Source of the DNA: Marinomonas fungiae
GTDB lineage: Bacteria > Pseudomonadota > Gammaproteobacteria > Pseudomonadales > Marinomonadaceae
Direction of reading: 5' to 3'
DNA: 64,000 nucleotides
Assembly (NCBI RefSeq): GCF_001418205.1
Contig: NZ_LIQF01000013.1
Location: 37,417 to 101,416, forward strand
In this document: positions 50,943-60,766 of the stretch, one piece after another
How the letters are laid out: each line of letters opens with the position of its first letter
How positions within the stretch are numbered: the stretch's first letter is position 1
The notes under the pieces: generated by a model
What the model saw: only the letters and a program-made list of their open reading frames with translations
Database searches by the model: none
Told to the model about the DNA's origin: nothing
Translations under genes and position numbers: made by a program

Positions 50943-51738
50943 AATCCAAAATCTTATGTAGTAATACGCGAAGTGTTTCCGGTTCAAAAACCTTATCACA
51001 AATGGCATCAACGCCTTCTTGCGTGATGTTGGCCAGCTGAGGTTGGTCAGCGTTCGAGGCAACCATCAATATAGGTATATGAGATAGATGTTCAGTCATG
51101 CGAATAGTGTGAGTGAACTCGATCCCATCCATTTCAGGCATATTGTAATCAGTGATGACTAGGTCATAGCTTTCATCGCTCATTAGGGTGATCGCGTCAG
51201 CACCATTAGCTGCTAAGTCGATGTTTACAATCCCCATGCTCTCCAGTACCCGTCTAATGTGTTTTTGGGCTAGGCGGCTATCATCGACAATCAAAACCTG
51301 CATTTCATGTGGGTCAATCAGCTCTAAATCGATTTCCTGTTCCATGCTTAAGTCGAGTGTTGCATTAATGGCCCTTTGTAGGTCTTTATGGGCAAAGGGT
51401 TTTGGGAGGATTGCGATGACGCCTGCTTGACGCAGTGTTTCTAGCATCTCACGATTTCGCTCGCTGGAAACGAGCATAAAGTTGATGTGCTCAGTTTCAG
51501 GATGCTTCTTTATTAAAGTGATGAGCGTTTCCGCTGTGCCATCAGGTAAGTACATTGAAGAGATGACCAAATCTGGCTCATTTTCTTTAATGGCGTAAAT
51601 AGCAGATTTAATGGAGTCGGCAAATGCTAAATGGCGGATTCCAGTTTCTTCAAGTGCTCTTTGAATGATCTTTTGTTGAGTGGAAGACGGCTCTACTAGC
51701 AGAATCGACAGCTCTTCCGAAGATGGCATTAGTCCCAT
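50941..51738 (-). CDS. Double-receiver response regulator without output domain
   Basis: 265 residues from the ATG at 51738, with GAGGG upstream; a longer frame exists but lacks support. Two receiver domains in tandem. The second (about 147-265) is complete: Asp152/Asp153, phosphoacceptor Asp197 in DLVITDYNMPEMDG, Ser228 and Lys249. The first (about 11-130) is degenerate: Glu-Pro replaces the acidic pair (ILLVEPSS) and Ser61 sits where the phosphoacceptor Asp should be, although Lys113 is kept. No DNA-binding, GGDEF or phosphatase domain. Likely a phosphorelay or scaffold protein; partner unknown. Confidence 0.85.
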   Translation of the reverse strand: MGLMPSSEELSILLVEPSSTQQKIIQRALEETGIRHLAFADSIKSAIYAIKENEPDLVISSMYLPDGTAETLITLIKKHPETEHINFMLVSSERNREMLETLRQAGVIAILPKPFAHKDLQRAINATLDLSMEQEIDLELIDPHEMQVLIVDDSRLAQKHIRRVLESMGIVNIDLAANGADAITLMSDESYDLVITDYNMPEMDGIEFTHTIRMTEHLSHIPILMVASNADQPQLANITQEGVDAICDKVFEPETLRVLLHKILD

Positions 51739-51831
51739 ACTACCCTCTGTTGCTAAACAAGTTATACTAACCGAATGTAACACAGCTATTTCTGTGTGTA
51801 TTTACAATTGGTCAATAAAAGAGGTTTTTAA

Positions 51832-52110
51832 ATGGCGACAGCAAGTGCCTGCCATATCTTGGTAAAAACCAAGCAAGAAGCAGAACAGTTAAAGTTGAAG
51901 TTGGATAATGGTGCCGACTTTTATCAACTGGCTAAGAAATTTTCCACTTGTCCATCTGGTAAGAAGGGTGGTGACTTAGGGGAATTTCGTAAAGGTGATA
52001 TGGTTGCACCCTTTGATAAGGCGGTCTTTGGTGGCCCTTTATTGAAGGTTCAAGGCCCAATTAAAACCAAGTTTGGTTTCCATCTAATCAAAGTGCTATA
52101 CCGTTCTTAA
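51832..52110 (+). CDS. ppiC: Parvulin-type peptidyl-prolyl isomerase PpiC
   Basis: Stand-alone cytoplasmic parvulin of 92 residues: [40 protein letters not shown] and [10 protein letters not shown], essentially the whole catalytic domain. No signal peptide or chaperone domain, as in E. coli PpiC. Divergent from the double-receiver gene; the 93 bases between hold both promoters. Confidence 0.94.
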   Translation: MATASACHILVKTKQEAEQLKLKLDNGADFYQLAKKFSTCPSGKKGGDLGEFRKGDMVAPFDKAVFGGPLLKVQGPIKTKFGFHLIKVLYRS

Positions 52111-52125
52111 TAAGGAAGTCGCAGT

Positions 52126-52551
52126 ATGAACATTACTGAATTGTCGTCTCACTACTTTGTTTCACCGCAAATTGAGCTTTCCGATATTAATGCTCTGAAA
52201 GAGCAAGGTTTTGCTGTAATTGTCAACAATCGACCTGACGGTGAGTCGGAGGATCAGCCAAGCAGCGCTGAGGTTCAGGCTGCGGTGGAGCAGGCGGGCC
52301 TGCGATATGTTTGCAATCCGGTTGATCTGCAAAATCTTTCTCATAAGGAAGTCTTAGTTCAAAATGAATTAATAGAAACCGGTGATAAAGTATTTGCTTA
52401 CTGTCGTACTGGTACGCGCTCATCGGTTTTATGGGTGCTGGCTAATCAAAAAGACGAAGCTTCATTTGTGACGTTAGTGGCTGATGTAATGCGAAAAGGG
52501 TTCGATTTAGGGCGTTGTTTGCCTGCAATGGAACGTTTGAAAAAAGCGTAA
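52126..52551 (+). CDS. DUF442/TIGR01244-type sulfurtransferase-like protein
   Basis: 141 residues with a phosphatase/rhodanese-like loop CRTGTRS near 90-96 (rhodanese pattern C-x-x-G-x-R) after VFAYCR, and the N-terminal FAVIVNNRPDGES typical of the beta-lactamase hydrolase-like (Blh) N-terminal family. Without the metallo-beta-lactamase domain found in Blh. Reaction unproven; sulfur transfer or phosphatase activity are the options. It follows ppiC by 15 bases with AAGGAAG, so the two are cotranscribed. Confidence 0.82.
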   Translation: MNITELSSHYFVSPQIELSDINALKEQGFAVIVNNRPDGESEDQPSSAEVQAAVEQAGLRYVCNPVDLQNLSHKEVLVQNELIETGDKVFAYCRTGTRSSVLWVLANQKDEASFVTLVADVMRKGFDLGRCLPAMERLKKA

Positions 52552-52565
52552 TCCCCTTTTTTCTC

Positions 52566-52591
52566 AAAAAGCCCGCAAAGCGGGCTTTTTT
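52566..52591 (+). terminator. Terminator after the DUF442 gene
   Basis: GCCCGC, three-base loop, GCGGGC, flanked by five A and six T. Confidence 0.93.
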
Positions 52592-52675
52592 GTGGCAATT
52601 AGTAATAAGTTGGTCGATTATCATATAGGTCAACCGAGTTTATTTTAGTAAACTTGTGGAGCGTAAAGGAGAAAA

Positions 52676-53293
52676 ATGCAGATGGTAAGTCGACCCTCGT
52701 TAGAAACTGCTACCGCTTCAGACCCAGATCGTTTCGTCGAGCCCTTAGAGCTTGGTAAGCGTGTAAAAGAAATTCGCCTAACAAAAGGCTGGACCTTAGA
52801 GGAAGTAAGCAAGCGAACAGGTATTGCTCGATCAACCTTGTCTAAAATTGAAAATGATCAAGTGTCGCCCAGTTTTGCTATTGTGCAGAAGTTGATTGGT
52901 GGTCTAGGTATGGATTTGCCGCAGTTGTTTGTGGAAACGCAGGAGCATTCGATTGCTGGTCGGCGCGATATTACACGCTCTGGTCACGGTGAGTCTCATC
53001 CAACCGCCACCTACGAGCATGAGCTTCTCAATTACTCGATTAGTCGCAAAAAAATGGTGCCGTTTAAGACGATTGTGCGTGCGCGTAGTTTTTCTGAATT
53101 CAAGGAGTGGGTGCGCCACGATGGTGAAGAATTTCTCTTGGTTCTATCCGGCTGCGTGATATTTTATTCCGAGTTTTACGAGCCGGTAGAGCTAAATGAG
53201 GGTGATAGTGTGTATTATGATGCAGCGATGGGTCATATCGTAGTGTCTAATTCTCCTGAAGACGCGCAAATTTTGTGGGTAGTGGCCCGCTAA
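52676..53293 (+). CDS. XRE-family regulator with C-terminal cupin
   Basis: 205 residues. A helix-turn-helix domain (about 29-82; [19 protein letters not shown]) precedes a cupin domain (about 130-200; [25 protein letters not shown]). This HTH-cupin layout is common in regulators of amino acid, polyamine or sugar metabolism; the ligand is not apparent. Two ATGs lie four and ten bases after AAGGAG; the first was taken. It stands upstream of the DAHP synthase gene in the same direction, 37 bases away, which could reflect readthrough rather than regulation. Confidence 0.88.
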   Translation: MQMVSRPSLETATASDPDRFVEPLELGKRVKEIRLTKGWTLEEVSKRTGIARSTLSKIENDQVSPSFAIVQKLIGGLGMDLPQLFVETQEHSIAGRRDITRSGHGESHPTATYEHELLNYSISRKKMVPFKTIVRARSFSEFKEWVRHDGEEFLLVLSGCVIFYSEFYEPVELNEGDSVYYDAAMGHIVVSNSPEDAQILWVVAR

Positions 53294-53330
53294 TAACAGT
53301 GGAAGAACAGTAAATTATTATAGGGGTGTT

Positions 53331-54680
53331 ATGCCTAATTCATGGGACGTAGAGAGCTGGCGTCATAAAACGGCTTTACAGCAACCAGAATACCCAGATG
53401 CGAAAGCGCTTGCTGGTGTTGAACATACCTTGTCTAGCATGCCACCTTTGGTGTTTGCTGGTGAGGCGCGTCAATTACGCACCGACTTGGCTGAGGTTGC
53501 AAAAGGTAACGCATTTCTCTTGCAGGGTGGTGATTGTGCTGAAAGCTTTGCTGAGTTTTCTGCTAATAATATCCGTGACACCTTTAAAGTATTGCTGCAA
53601 ATGGCAGTGGTGATGACCTACGCGGGCAAGTGTCCCGTTGTGAAAGTGGGTCGTATGGCAGGGCAGTTTGCTAAGCCTCGTTCCGCTGGTACTGAGATAG
53701 TGGATGGCATTGAATTGCCGAGTTATCGCGGCGACATTATTAATGGTATCGAGTTCAATGAAGGTGCGCGTATACCGGATCCTGAGCGTTTGGTGAAGGT
53801 GTATAACCAAAGTGCGGCGACAATGAATTTATTGCGCGCTTTTTCTCAAGGTGGTTTTGCCGATCTTCATCAGGTGCATCAATGGAACCTGGATTTTATC
53901 AGTGCGAGTCCCGCTGGTGAGCGTTACCAATCGATTGCCAACAAGATTGATGATGCATTGCAGTTTATGGAAGCGTGTGGCATTGGTGCAGGCACTTCTC
54001 AGTTGCGTGAAACGTCATTTTACACCTCCCATGAAGCCTTGCTGTTGCCTTACGAACAGGCGCTAACACGTCAGGATAGCTTGACTGGAAAATGGTATGA
54101 CTGCTCTGCGCACATGTTATGGATCGGTGATCGCACTCGTCAAATCGACGGTGCTCATGTGGAGTTTTTACGCGGTGTGCATAACCCGATTGGCGTAAAA
54201 GCGGGGCCATCTATGGACCCAGAAGACCTGCTGCGTTTGTGTGATATTTTAAACCCGAATAACGAAGAAGGGCGTTTAAATATCATTGTTCGTATGGGTG
54301 CAGATAAAGTGGCGGATGGCATGCCAAACCTTATTCGTGCGATTGAGCGCGAAGGCAAGAAAGTGGTTTGGAGTAGTGATCCGATGCATGGTAATACGGT
54401 GAAAGCGAGTACGGGATATAAAACTCGTAAAGTGGATGATGTGTTACGTGAAGTTCAGCAATTCTTCGAAGTGCATAAAGCCGAAGGGACTTACCCGGGT
54501 GGTGTGCACTTTGAGATGACGGGGCAAAACGTCACGGAATGTGTGGGCGGTGCCTTCCAAGTCACAGAAGCAGATCTTGCAGATCGTTACCATACGCATT
54601 GTGATCCGCGTCTAAATGCAGATCAGTCGTTAGAATTGGCATTTATGATTGCCGAAACTTTGAAAAAAGCTCGGGCGTAA
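53331..54680 (+). CDS. Class II (plant-type) DAHP synthase
   Basis: First step of the shikimate pathway, joining PEP and erythrose 4-phosphate. The class II signatures are clear: [38 protein letters not shown] and [15 protein letters not shown]. Length 449. No chorismate mutase fusion and no recognisable phenylalanine-leader, so regulation is not visible. Unrelated in sequence to AroF/G/H of E. coli. Confidence 0.95.
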   Translation: MPNSWDVESWRHKTALQQPEYPDAKALAGVEHTLSSMPPLVFAGEARQLRTDLAEVAKGNAFLLQGGDCAESFAEFSANNIRDTFKVLLQMAVVMTYAGKCPVVKVGRMAGQFAKPRSAGTEIVDGIELPSYRGDIINGIEFNEGARIPDPERLVKVYNQSAATMNLLRAFSQGGFADLHQVHQWNLDFISASPAGERYQSIANKIDDALQFMEACGIGAGTSQLRETSFYTSHEALLLPYEQALTRQDSLTGKWYDCSAHMLWIGDRTRQIDGAHVEFLRGVHNPIGVKAGPSMDPEDLLRLCDILNPNNEEGRLNIIVRMGADKVADGMPNLIRAIEREGKKVVWSSDPMHGNTVKASTGYKTRKVDDVLREVQQFFEVHKAEGTYPGGVHFEMTGQNVTECVGGAFQVTEADLADRYHTHCDPRLNADQSLELAFMIAETLKKARA

Positions 54681-54711
54681 TTTACGTTTCAAGTTTTTCT
54701 TGATGGATAGT

Positions 54712-54752
54712 AAAAAGCCCCTTGGTGTTGATACACCAAGGGGCTTTTTTTT
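54712..54752 (+). terminator. Very strong terminator after the DAHP synthase gene
   Basis: A 12-bp GC-rich stem (GCCCCTTGGTGT/ACACCAAGGGGC) with a four-base loop, five A before and eight T after. The converging GIY-YIG gene ends at 54771, so it may serve both. Confidence 0.95.
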
Positions 54753-54770
54753 AAGCGTTTGAGGCTTGAG

Positions 54771-55529
54771 TTAGCCTTTGCGGCGGCGAAATGCAGAGGT
54801 TGCAGATTTAGCAGTAACATCTAGTTTGGCCATGATCAAGGCCATTTCGTCTGCTTGCTCAGCTTGTTTTTTGCGAAGCTCTTCTGCGCGTTCCGCCTTG
54901 GCTTGTTTCTCGGCTTCGCGAAGCATTTTCTGAATGCTGCTTGAGCTACGAGTTGTTGCCGTTTTGGTGGCGGGTGCCGTAGTGCGCTTTATCGTTGACG
55001 GCTTAGTTGGGTCTTCGACCTCAATTGATGCTGGTGTATCAAGGCGATCTTCACCAATTAGCTCACCGAAAAAGGAGGCAGCCGTTGGTTTAGGTGCATC
55101 TTTTGGTAGTGCTACTTTAGGCATTTCGGCAGCTTTCTTGGCTGACGCTGCAGCCTTGCGAGCCGACGGCTTTTTCACAGGCTCTGCAGTGGAGTTGCCA
55201 TTAGTGTCAAACATAGCTTTTTTGCCAAAATCAAAAGATTTTACTTTTGCAGTTGTTTGACCAATTTTGTAGCCGCGAAGACTGTCTGCGTTGTAGATTG
55301 CAATGTAGTCTTGCTCTAGTTCGTAAAGCTCTTCTTTGTCGCTTGTCTCGAACAATTCTTCTACTGTGAATGCGTCAACGCCGTGAGTGCGAATCTCTTC
55401 ATACAGTGGGTAATCTAGGTCTTCGTTTGCTGCTTCGACATATTGTTCAAAGCGCTGAAAACCACTGTTAAAAGAGGTCCCGACGTAGTGCTTTCCAGTG
55501 ACATTATTGATGATTTTGAAAACAACCAA
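54771..55529 (-). CDS. GIY-YIG domain protein with a long basic C-terminal tail
   Basis: 252 residues from a TTG at 55529 (AGGA close upstream), or 264 from a TTG at 55565; no ATG is available near the domain. The N-terminal 90 residues look like a GIY-YIG nuclease fold: VVFKIINNVTGKHYVGTSFN, a mid-domain FQRFEQYVE in place of the usual Arg helix, and a late Glu region. Residues about 115-252 form an Ala/Lys/Pro/Thr-rich linker and a charged helix (KMLREAEKQAKAERAEELRKK). No extra catalytic domain is seen. Function unknown; DNA binding by the tail is an inference. Confidence 0.7.
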   Translation of the reverse strand: MVVFKIINNVTGKHYVGTSFNSGFQRFEQYVEAANEDLDYPLYEEIRTHGVDAFTVEELFETSDKEELYELEQDYIAIYNADSLRGYKIGQTTAKVKSFDFGKKAMFDTNGNSTAEPVKKPSARKAAASAKKAAEMPKVALPKDAPKPTAASFFGELIGEDRLDTPASIEVEDPTKPSTIKRTTAPATKTATTRSSSSIQKMLREAEKQAKAERAEELRKKQAEQADEMALIMAKLDVTAKSATSAFRRRKG

Positions 55530-55625
55530 AATTCCTGCCTCTTGAATTCTTACAGTCAAATGCAAAGCATAGCCAACCTCGCCTATACAGAGACGATGTC
55601 TGGTGCTTGCAAAAATTAATGAGTT

Positions 55626-56252
55626 TTAAAGTTTGAAAACGAGATTTAATCCGTCTCGTACGTGGAGGTGAACATTCTCCACTCTCGGATCTTGAGCGAT
55701 ACGCTGGTTCATTGCATCCACTGCTATATCGCTGTTCTCTTCGGGAGAGAGTACTCGTCCTTGCCAAATAGAGTTGTCTATTATGATTAAGCCGCCGCTG
55801 CGAACCAGTGGTACTACTGCTTCATAATAGTTGAGATAGTTGCGTTTATCGGCATCGATAAAAACAAAATCAAGTGGCTCCTTTATTGTTTGGATGGTAT
55901 CCAAAGCGGGGCCAAAAATGGGGGTGATCTTGCTCCCGAACGGGCTGCGATCAAAGAATTTCTGTGCAAACTCAATTGCACGAGGGTTGGTTTCACAGCA
56001 AATTAATTTGCCGTCTTCAGGCATGCCTTCTGCAATAGATAATGCAGAATAGCCTGTAAACATACCGATCTCTAAAGCGTTCTTAGGTTGATGGATTTTG
56101 GCTAACAACTTTAGTGTGCGACCAATTGTGCGACCCGATAACTTGTTCGGGTAGCCCATGTCGGAGTAAGTCTTATCGACTAGTTCCAACAAAAGGTCTG
56201 GCTCTGGTTGAGTAGTCTCAACGCAGTAGTTGTCAATTGCTTCGTGATCCAT
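55626..56252 (-). CDS. Class I SAM-dependent O-methyltransferase (CCoAOMT-like)
   Basis: 208 residues. SAM-binding motif I NALEIGMFTGYSALSIAE (about 58-75), acidic motif ICCETNPRAIEFAQ, metal-linked DFVFIDADKRNY and GGLIIIDN follow the cation-dependent O-methyltransferase family (COMT/CCoAOMT). The acceptor is unknown. It runs divergently from thrS. Confidence 0.88.
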   Translation of the reverse strand: MDHEAIDNYCVETTQPEPDLLLELVDKTYSDMGYPNKLSGRTIGRTLKLLAKIHQPKNALEIGMFTGYSALSIAEGMPEDGKLICCETNPRAIEFAQKFFDRSPFGSKITPIFGPALDTIQTIKEPLDFVFIDADKRNYLNYYEAVVPLVRSGGLIIIDNSIWQGRVLSPEENSDIAVDAMNQRIAQDPRVENVHLHVRDGLNLVFKL

Positions 56253-56452
56253 AAGGCCTAAATTTCTTGGAAGGGTTGTTGTGAAACGAGCGCCATTTTA
56301 CCTTCTTGAGGGGGAAAGTCCATGGCTGAAAAGCACAAAAAAAGGTTGATTTTTGTATCGCATGATGCGTGTTTTGTTGCAACTATGAATATCTGCATCT
56401 AAGGTCGCAAAATGCTCTAATAAGTGTTAGGTTATAGCGCTTAAATTTCCAT

Positions 56453-56473
56453 GTGCTCTTTCGTATGGAGCAC
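56453..56473 (+). promoter_or_regulatory. thrS leader hairpin mimicking the tRNA-Thr anticodon arm
   Basis: A 7-bp stem (GTGCTCT with GGAGCAC, closing T-G pair) carries the seven-base loop TTCGTAT. Read as a tRNA anticodon loop, it has U at 33, CGU at 34-36 (a threonine anticodon) and A at 37. It lies 13 bases before the thrS ribosome binding site (AGGGGA, 56487-56492). E. coli ThrRS represses its own translation by binding a leader arm of the same kind. A second stem, TAAGTG/CGCTTA at 56421-56443, precedes it and may correspond to the acceptor-like domain. Confidence 0.65.
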
Positions 56474-56497
56474 CACTGACTCCGATAGGGGAAACAA

Positions 56498-58414
56498 ATG
56501 CCAGTAATTACTTTACCAGATGGAAGCCAGCGTACTTTTGCTGAGCCCGTTACATTAATGCAAGTGGCTGAGGACATTGGTCCCGGTCTAGCCAAAGCTA
56601 CCGTTGCAGGTAAAATCAACGGTCGTTTAGTCGATGCCTGCGAAGTTATCAGTGAAGATTCCGATGTGAGCTTGGTAACGGGACGAGATGAAGAAGGTCT
56701 TGAGATCATTCGTCACTCATTTGCCCACCTGGTAGGTCATGCCGTAAAACAGCTGTTCCCTACAGCTAAAATGGCTATCGGCCCAGTTATTGATGAAGGC
56801 TTTTACTACGATATTGCTTACGAACGTCCATTTACGCCGGAAGATATGGCGGCGATCGAAGCACGTATTGGTGAGCTGATTAAAAAAGATTACGACGTTA
56901 TCAAAAAGATGACGCCGATTGATCAAGCACGTGCTCAATTCCTTGAGCGTGGTGAAAGCTACAAAGTGCAATTGATCGATGATATGGACGAGTCTGTAAA
57001 AGAAGTAGGCTTGTACCACCATGAAGAATACATGGACATGTGTCGTGGTCCTCACGTGCCAAACACTCGCGTACTACGTCACTTTAAATTGATGAAATTG
57101 GCTGGTGCATACTGGCGCGGTGATTCAAGTAATGAACAGCTTCAGCGTATTTACGGTACAGCTTGGTCAGACAAGAAAGATCTAAAAGCTTACCTCACAC
57201 GTATTGAAGAAGCTGAAAAACGAGATCACCGTAAACTAGGCAAAAAACTAGATTTATTCCACGTTCAAGAAGAAGCGCCTGGCATGGTGTTTTGGCACCC
57301 TAAAGGCTGGAAGCTGTATCAGACAGTTGAGCAGTACATGCGCCAGAAGCAACTTGAAAACGGATACCAAGAGGTGAAAACACCTCAAATCGTAGACCGT
57401 GTATTGTGGGAAAAATCTGGTCACTGGGGTAAGTATCATGAAAACATGTTTACTACTCATTCAGAAAACCGCGACTACGCTGTAAAACCGATGAACTGTC
57501 CTTGTCACATTCAAGTGTACAACCAAGGGCTGAAGAGTTACCGCGACTTGCCATTCCGTATGGCTGAGTTTGGTTCTTGTCACCGTAATGAGCCTTCTGG
57601 TGCATTGCACGGTATTATGCGTGTGCGTAACTTCGTACAGGACGATGGTCATATCTTCGTTACTGAAGATCAGATTCAGTCAGAAGTGTCGGCTTTTATC
57701 GACTTATTGCATGAAGTGTATGCGGATTTGGGTTTCGATCAGATCATTTACCGTTTATCTACTCGTCCAGAGCAGCGTGTAGGGGCGGATGAAGTTTGGG
57801 ATAAAGCTGAGAAAGCCCTGTCTGATGCATTAGATAATGCTAAATTGGATTGGGAAGAGCTCCCAGGTGAAGGTGCTTTCTATGGCCCTAAAATAGAGTT
57901 TTCTTTGAAAGATGCCATTGGCCGTGTATGGCAATGTGGTACTATTCAGGTAGACTTCTCTATGCCAACGCGTTTGGGTGCGCAATACGTATCAGAAGAC
58001 GGTTCACGTCAAACACCTGTTATGTTACACCGCGCGATCGTAGGTTCCCTAGAGCGTTTCCTTGGTATTTTGATCGAAGAAACGGAAGGTGCATTCCCTG
58101 TTTGGCTAGCGCCAGAGCAGGTTGTGGTGATGAATATCACTGATCGCCAGGCCGAATATTGTGCGAATTTAGAGAAAACTCTAAATTCTAAGGGCTTCCG
58201 TGCAAAACTTGACTTGAGAAACGAGAAGATCGGGTTTAAAATCCGCGAGCATACTCTGCAACGAGTACCATATTTGATCGTTGTCGGTGATAAAGAAGTC
58301 GAAAACCAGCAAGTTGCTGTACGTACTCGTACCGGTGATGATCTTGGTGTGATGAGTATTCCAGAATTTGAGGAATTGCTTCAAAATGAAATCTCACGCC
58401 GTAGTCGTAAATAA
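56498..58414 (+). CDS. thrS: Threonyl-tRNA synthetase
   Basis: Charges tRNA-Thr. Domains in order: TGS ([14 protein letters not shown], about 1-62), editing domain with [16 protein letters not shown] (about 72-87) and the Cys/His site near MCRGPHV, class II catalytic core with [20 protein letters not shown] and zinc ligands (MNCPCH Cys, later His residues), and anticodon-binding domain (about 535-638). Length 638. Likely autoregulated at translation by the leader hairpin described separately. Confidence 0.98.
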   Translation: MPVITLPDGSQRTFAEPVTLMQVAEDIGPGLAKATVAGKINGRLVDACEVISEDSDVSLVTGRDEEGLEIIRHSFAHLVGHAVKQLFPTAKMAIGPVIDEGFYYDIAYERPFTPEDMAAIEARIGELIKKDYDVIKKMTPIDQARAQFLERGESYKVQLIDDMDESVKEVGLYHHEEYMDMCRGPHVPNTRVLRHFKLMKLAGAYWRGDSSNEQLQRIYGTAWSDKKDLKAYLTRIEEAEKRDHRKLGKKLDLFHVQEEAPGMVFWHPKGWKLYQTVEQYMRQKQLENGYQEVKTPQIVDRVLWEKSGHWGKYHENMFTTHSENRDYAVKPMNCPCHIQVYNQGLKSYRDLPFRMAEFGSCHRNEPSGALHGIMRVRNFVQDDGHIFVTEDQIQSEVSAFIDLLHEVYADLGFDQIIYRLSTRPEQRVGADEVWDKAEKALSDALDNAKLDWEELPGEGAFYGPKIEFSLKDAIGRVWQCGTIQVDFSMPTRLGAQYVSEDGSRQTPVMLHRAIVGSLERFLGILIEETEGAFPVWLAPEQVVVMNITDRQAEYCANLEKTLNSKGFRAKLDLRNEKIGFKIREHTLQRVPYLIVVGDKEVENQQVAVRTRTGDDLGVMSIPEFEELLQNEISRRSRK

Positions 58415-58431
58415 CAAATGGAGATAGAGCT

Positions 58432-58980
58432 ATAAAAGGTAATATGAATCGTGGACGTACAACTGCTAGTAAGCAGCGTCCTCTAATCAACGAAAACATT
58501 CGAGCTACCGAAGTGCGCCTAATCGGTGCTGAAGGTGATCAAATTGGTGTTGTTTCGATTGAAGAAGCACTGGCCGCTGCAGAAGAAGCAGGTCTAGATC
58601 TAGTGCAGATTGCTGATTCAGATCCGATTGTTTGCAAAATCATGGACTACGGTAAGCATATCTTTGAGCAGAAGAAAGCTAAGGCTGCTCAGAAGAAGAA
58701 TGCGAAGCAAATCCAAATAAAAGAAATGAAATTCCGTCCAGGGACGGAGGAAGGGGATTATCAGGTAAAACTCCGCAACCTGATACGTTTCCTTGAAGGA
58801 GGGGATAAGGCTAAGGTTTCTTTACGTTACCGCGGCCGTGAAATGGCCCATCAGGAGCTTGGCATGCAACTTATGAACCGAGTCGCTCAAGACTTGGAAG
58901 AGTATGGTGTAGTAGAGCAAGCTGCGAAAATGGAAGGTCGTCAATTGACTATGGTGCTGGCCCCTAAAAAGAAGAAGTAA
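58432..58980 (+). CDS. infC: Translation initiation factor IF-3, probable AUA start
   Basis: Keeps 30S subunits free and checks the start codon. N-domain (about 20-85; [15 protein letters not shown]), linker, and C-domain ([37 protein letters not shown]). The start is proposed at ATA (58432): GGAG lies eight bases upstream and the added codons read K-G-N, matching the M-K-G-G start of E. coli IF-3, which uses AUU. The ATG at 58444 is the conventional alternative (178 residues), with AAAGGT closely upstream. A rare start would allow IF-3 to repress its own translation. Confidence 0.85.
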   Translation: MKGNMNRGRTTASKQRPLINENIRATEVRLIGAEGDQIGVVSIEEALAAAEEAGLDLVQIADSDPIVCKIMDYGKHIFEQKKAKAAQKKNAKQIQIKEMKFRPGTEEGDYQVKLRNLIRFLEGGDKAKVSLRYRGREMAHQELGMQLMNRVAQDLEEYGVVEQAAKMEGRQLTMVLAPKKKK

Positions 58981-58987
58981 TAAAAGT

Positions 58988-59008
58988 GGCTAAGTCTTTG
59001 ACTTAGCC
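58988..59008 (+). promoter_or_regulatory. Hairpin between infC and rpmI
   Basis: A perfect 9-bp stem GGCTAAGTC/GACTTAGCC with a TTT loop, seven bases after the infC stop. Only CTTGTT follows, so it is a weak terminator at most. The location matches where ribosomal protein L20 represses rpmI translation in E. coli, so a role in that control or in 3' processing is possible. Confidence 0.45.
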
Positions 59009-59053
59009 CTTGTTATTACATTTAACATTAACGAATGCGAGAGTGGTTTTACC

Positions 59054-59248
59054 ATGCCAAAAATTAAATCTAACAGTAGTGCTCTAAAGCGCTTCAAACG
59101 TACCGCTAACGGTTTTAAACATAAGCAGTCTTTCACTAGTCACATTTTGACTAAAAAGTCTACTAAGCGTAAGCGTCAACTTCGTTCAATGCAGCAAGTT
59201 AAATCTTGCGACAAGCCATTGATCGTTCGCATGCTTCCATACGCTTAA
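59054..59248 (+). CDS. rpmI: 50S ribosomal protein L35
   Basis: 64 residues, highly basic: [15 protein letters not shown] at the start and [10 protein letters not shown] in the centre are diagnostic. Codon use is that of a highly expressed gene. It lies between infC and rplT in the universally conserved order. Confidence 0.98.
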   Translation: MPKIKSNSSALKRFKRTANGFKHKQSFTSHILTKKSTKRKRQLRSMQQVKSCDKPLIVRMLPYA

Positions 59249-59288
59249 TCGATATTTTCAGTCAACAACTAGTTAAAGGGTTTATATT

Positions 59289-59645
59289 ATGCCTCGCGTA
59301 AAACGTGGTGTTCAGGCTCGTCGCCGTCACAAAAAGATTTTAAAGCAAGCTAAAGGTTACTACGGTGCTCGTAGCCGTGTATTTCGTGTAGCGAAACAAG
59401 CGGTTATCAAAGCTGGTCAATACGCTTACCGTGACCGTCGTCAGCGCAAACGTCAATTCCGTGCTCTATGGATTGCTCGTATCAACGCTGCGGCTCGTAT
59501 CAACGGTCTATCTTACAGCCGCTTCATCGCTGGTCTTAAGAAAGCTTCTATTGAAATCGACCGTAAAGTATTGGCTGACTTGGCAGTTTACGAGAAAGAA
59601 GTTTTTGCTGCGATCGTTGAAAAAGCGAAAGCAAGCTTGGCTTAA
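59289..59645 (+). CDS. rplT: 50S ribosomal protein L20
   Basis: 118 residues: [42 protein letters not shown] in two halves, and [11 protein letters not shown]. Binds 23S rRNA early in assembly and, by family precedent, represses rpmI-rplT translation. AAAGG upstream of the ATG. Confidence 0.98.
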   Translation: MPRVKRGVQARRRHKKILKQAKGYYGARSRVFRVAKQAVIKAGQYAYRDRRQRKRQFRALWIARINAAARINGLSYSRFIAGLKKASIEIDRKVLADLAVYEKEVFAAIVEKAKASLA

Positions 59646-59680
59646 TTGAGACGTAGTGCCTAGAGTGAACATACATTTGA

Positions 59681-60751
<1,071 letters not shown>

Positions 60752-60766
60752 GGACCAGGGCTAACT

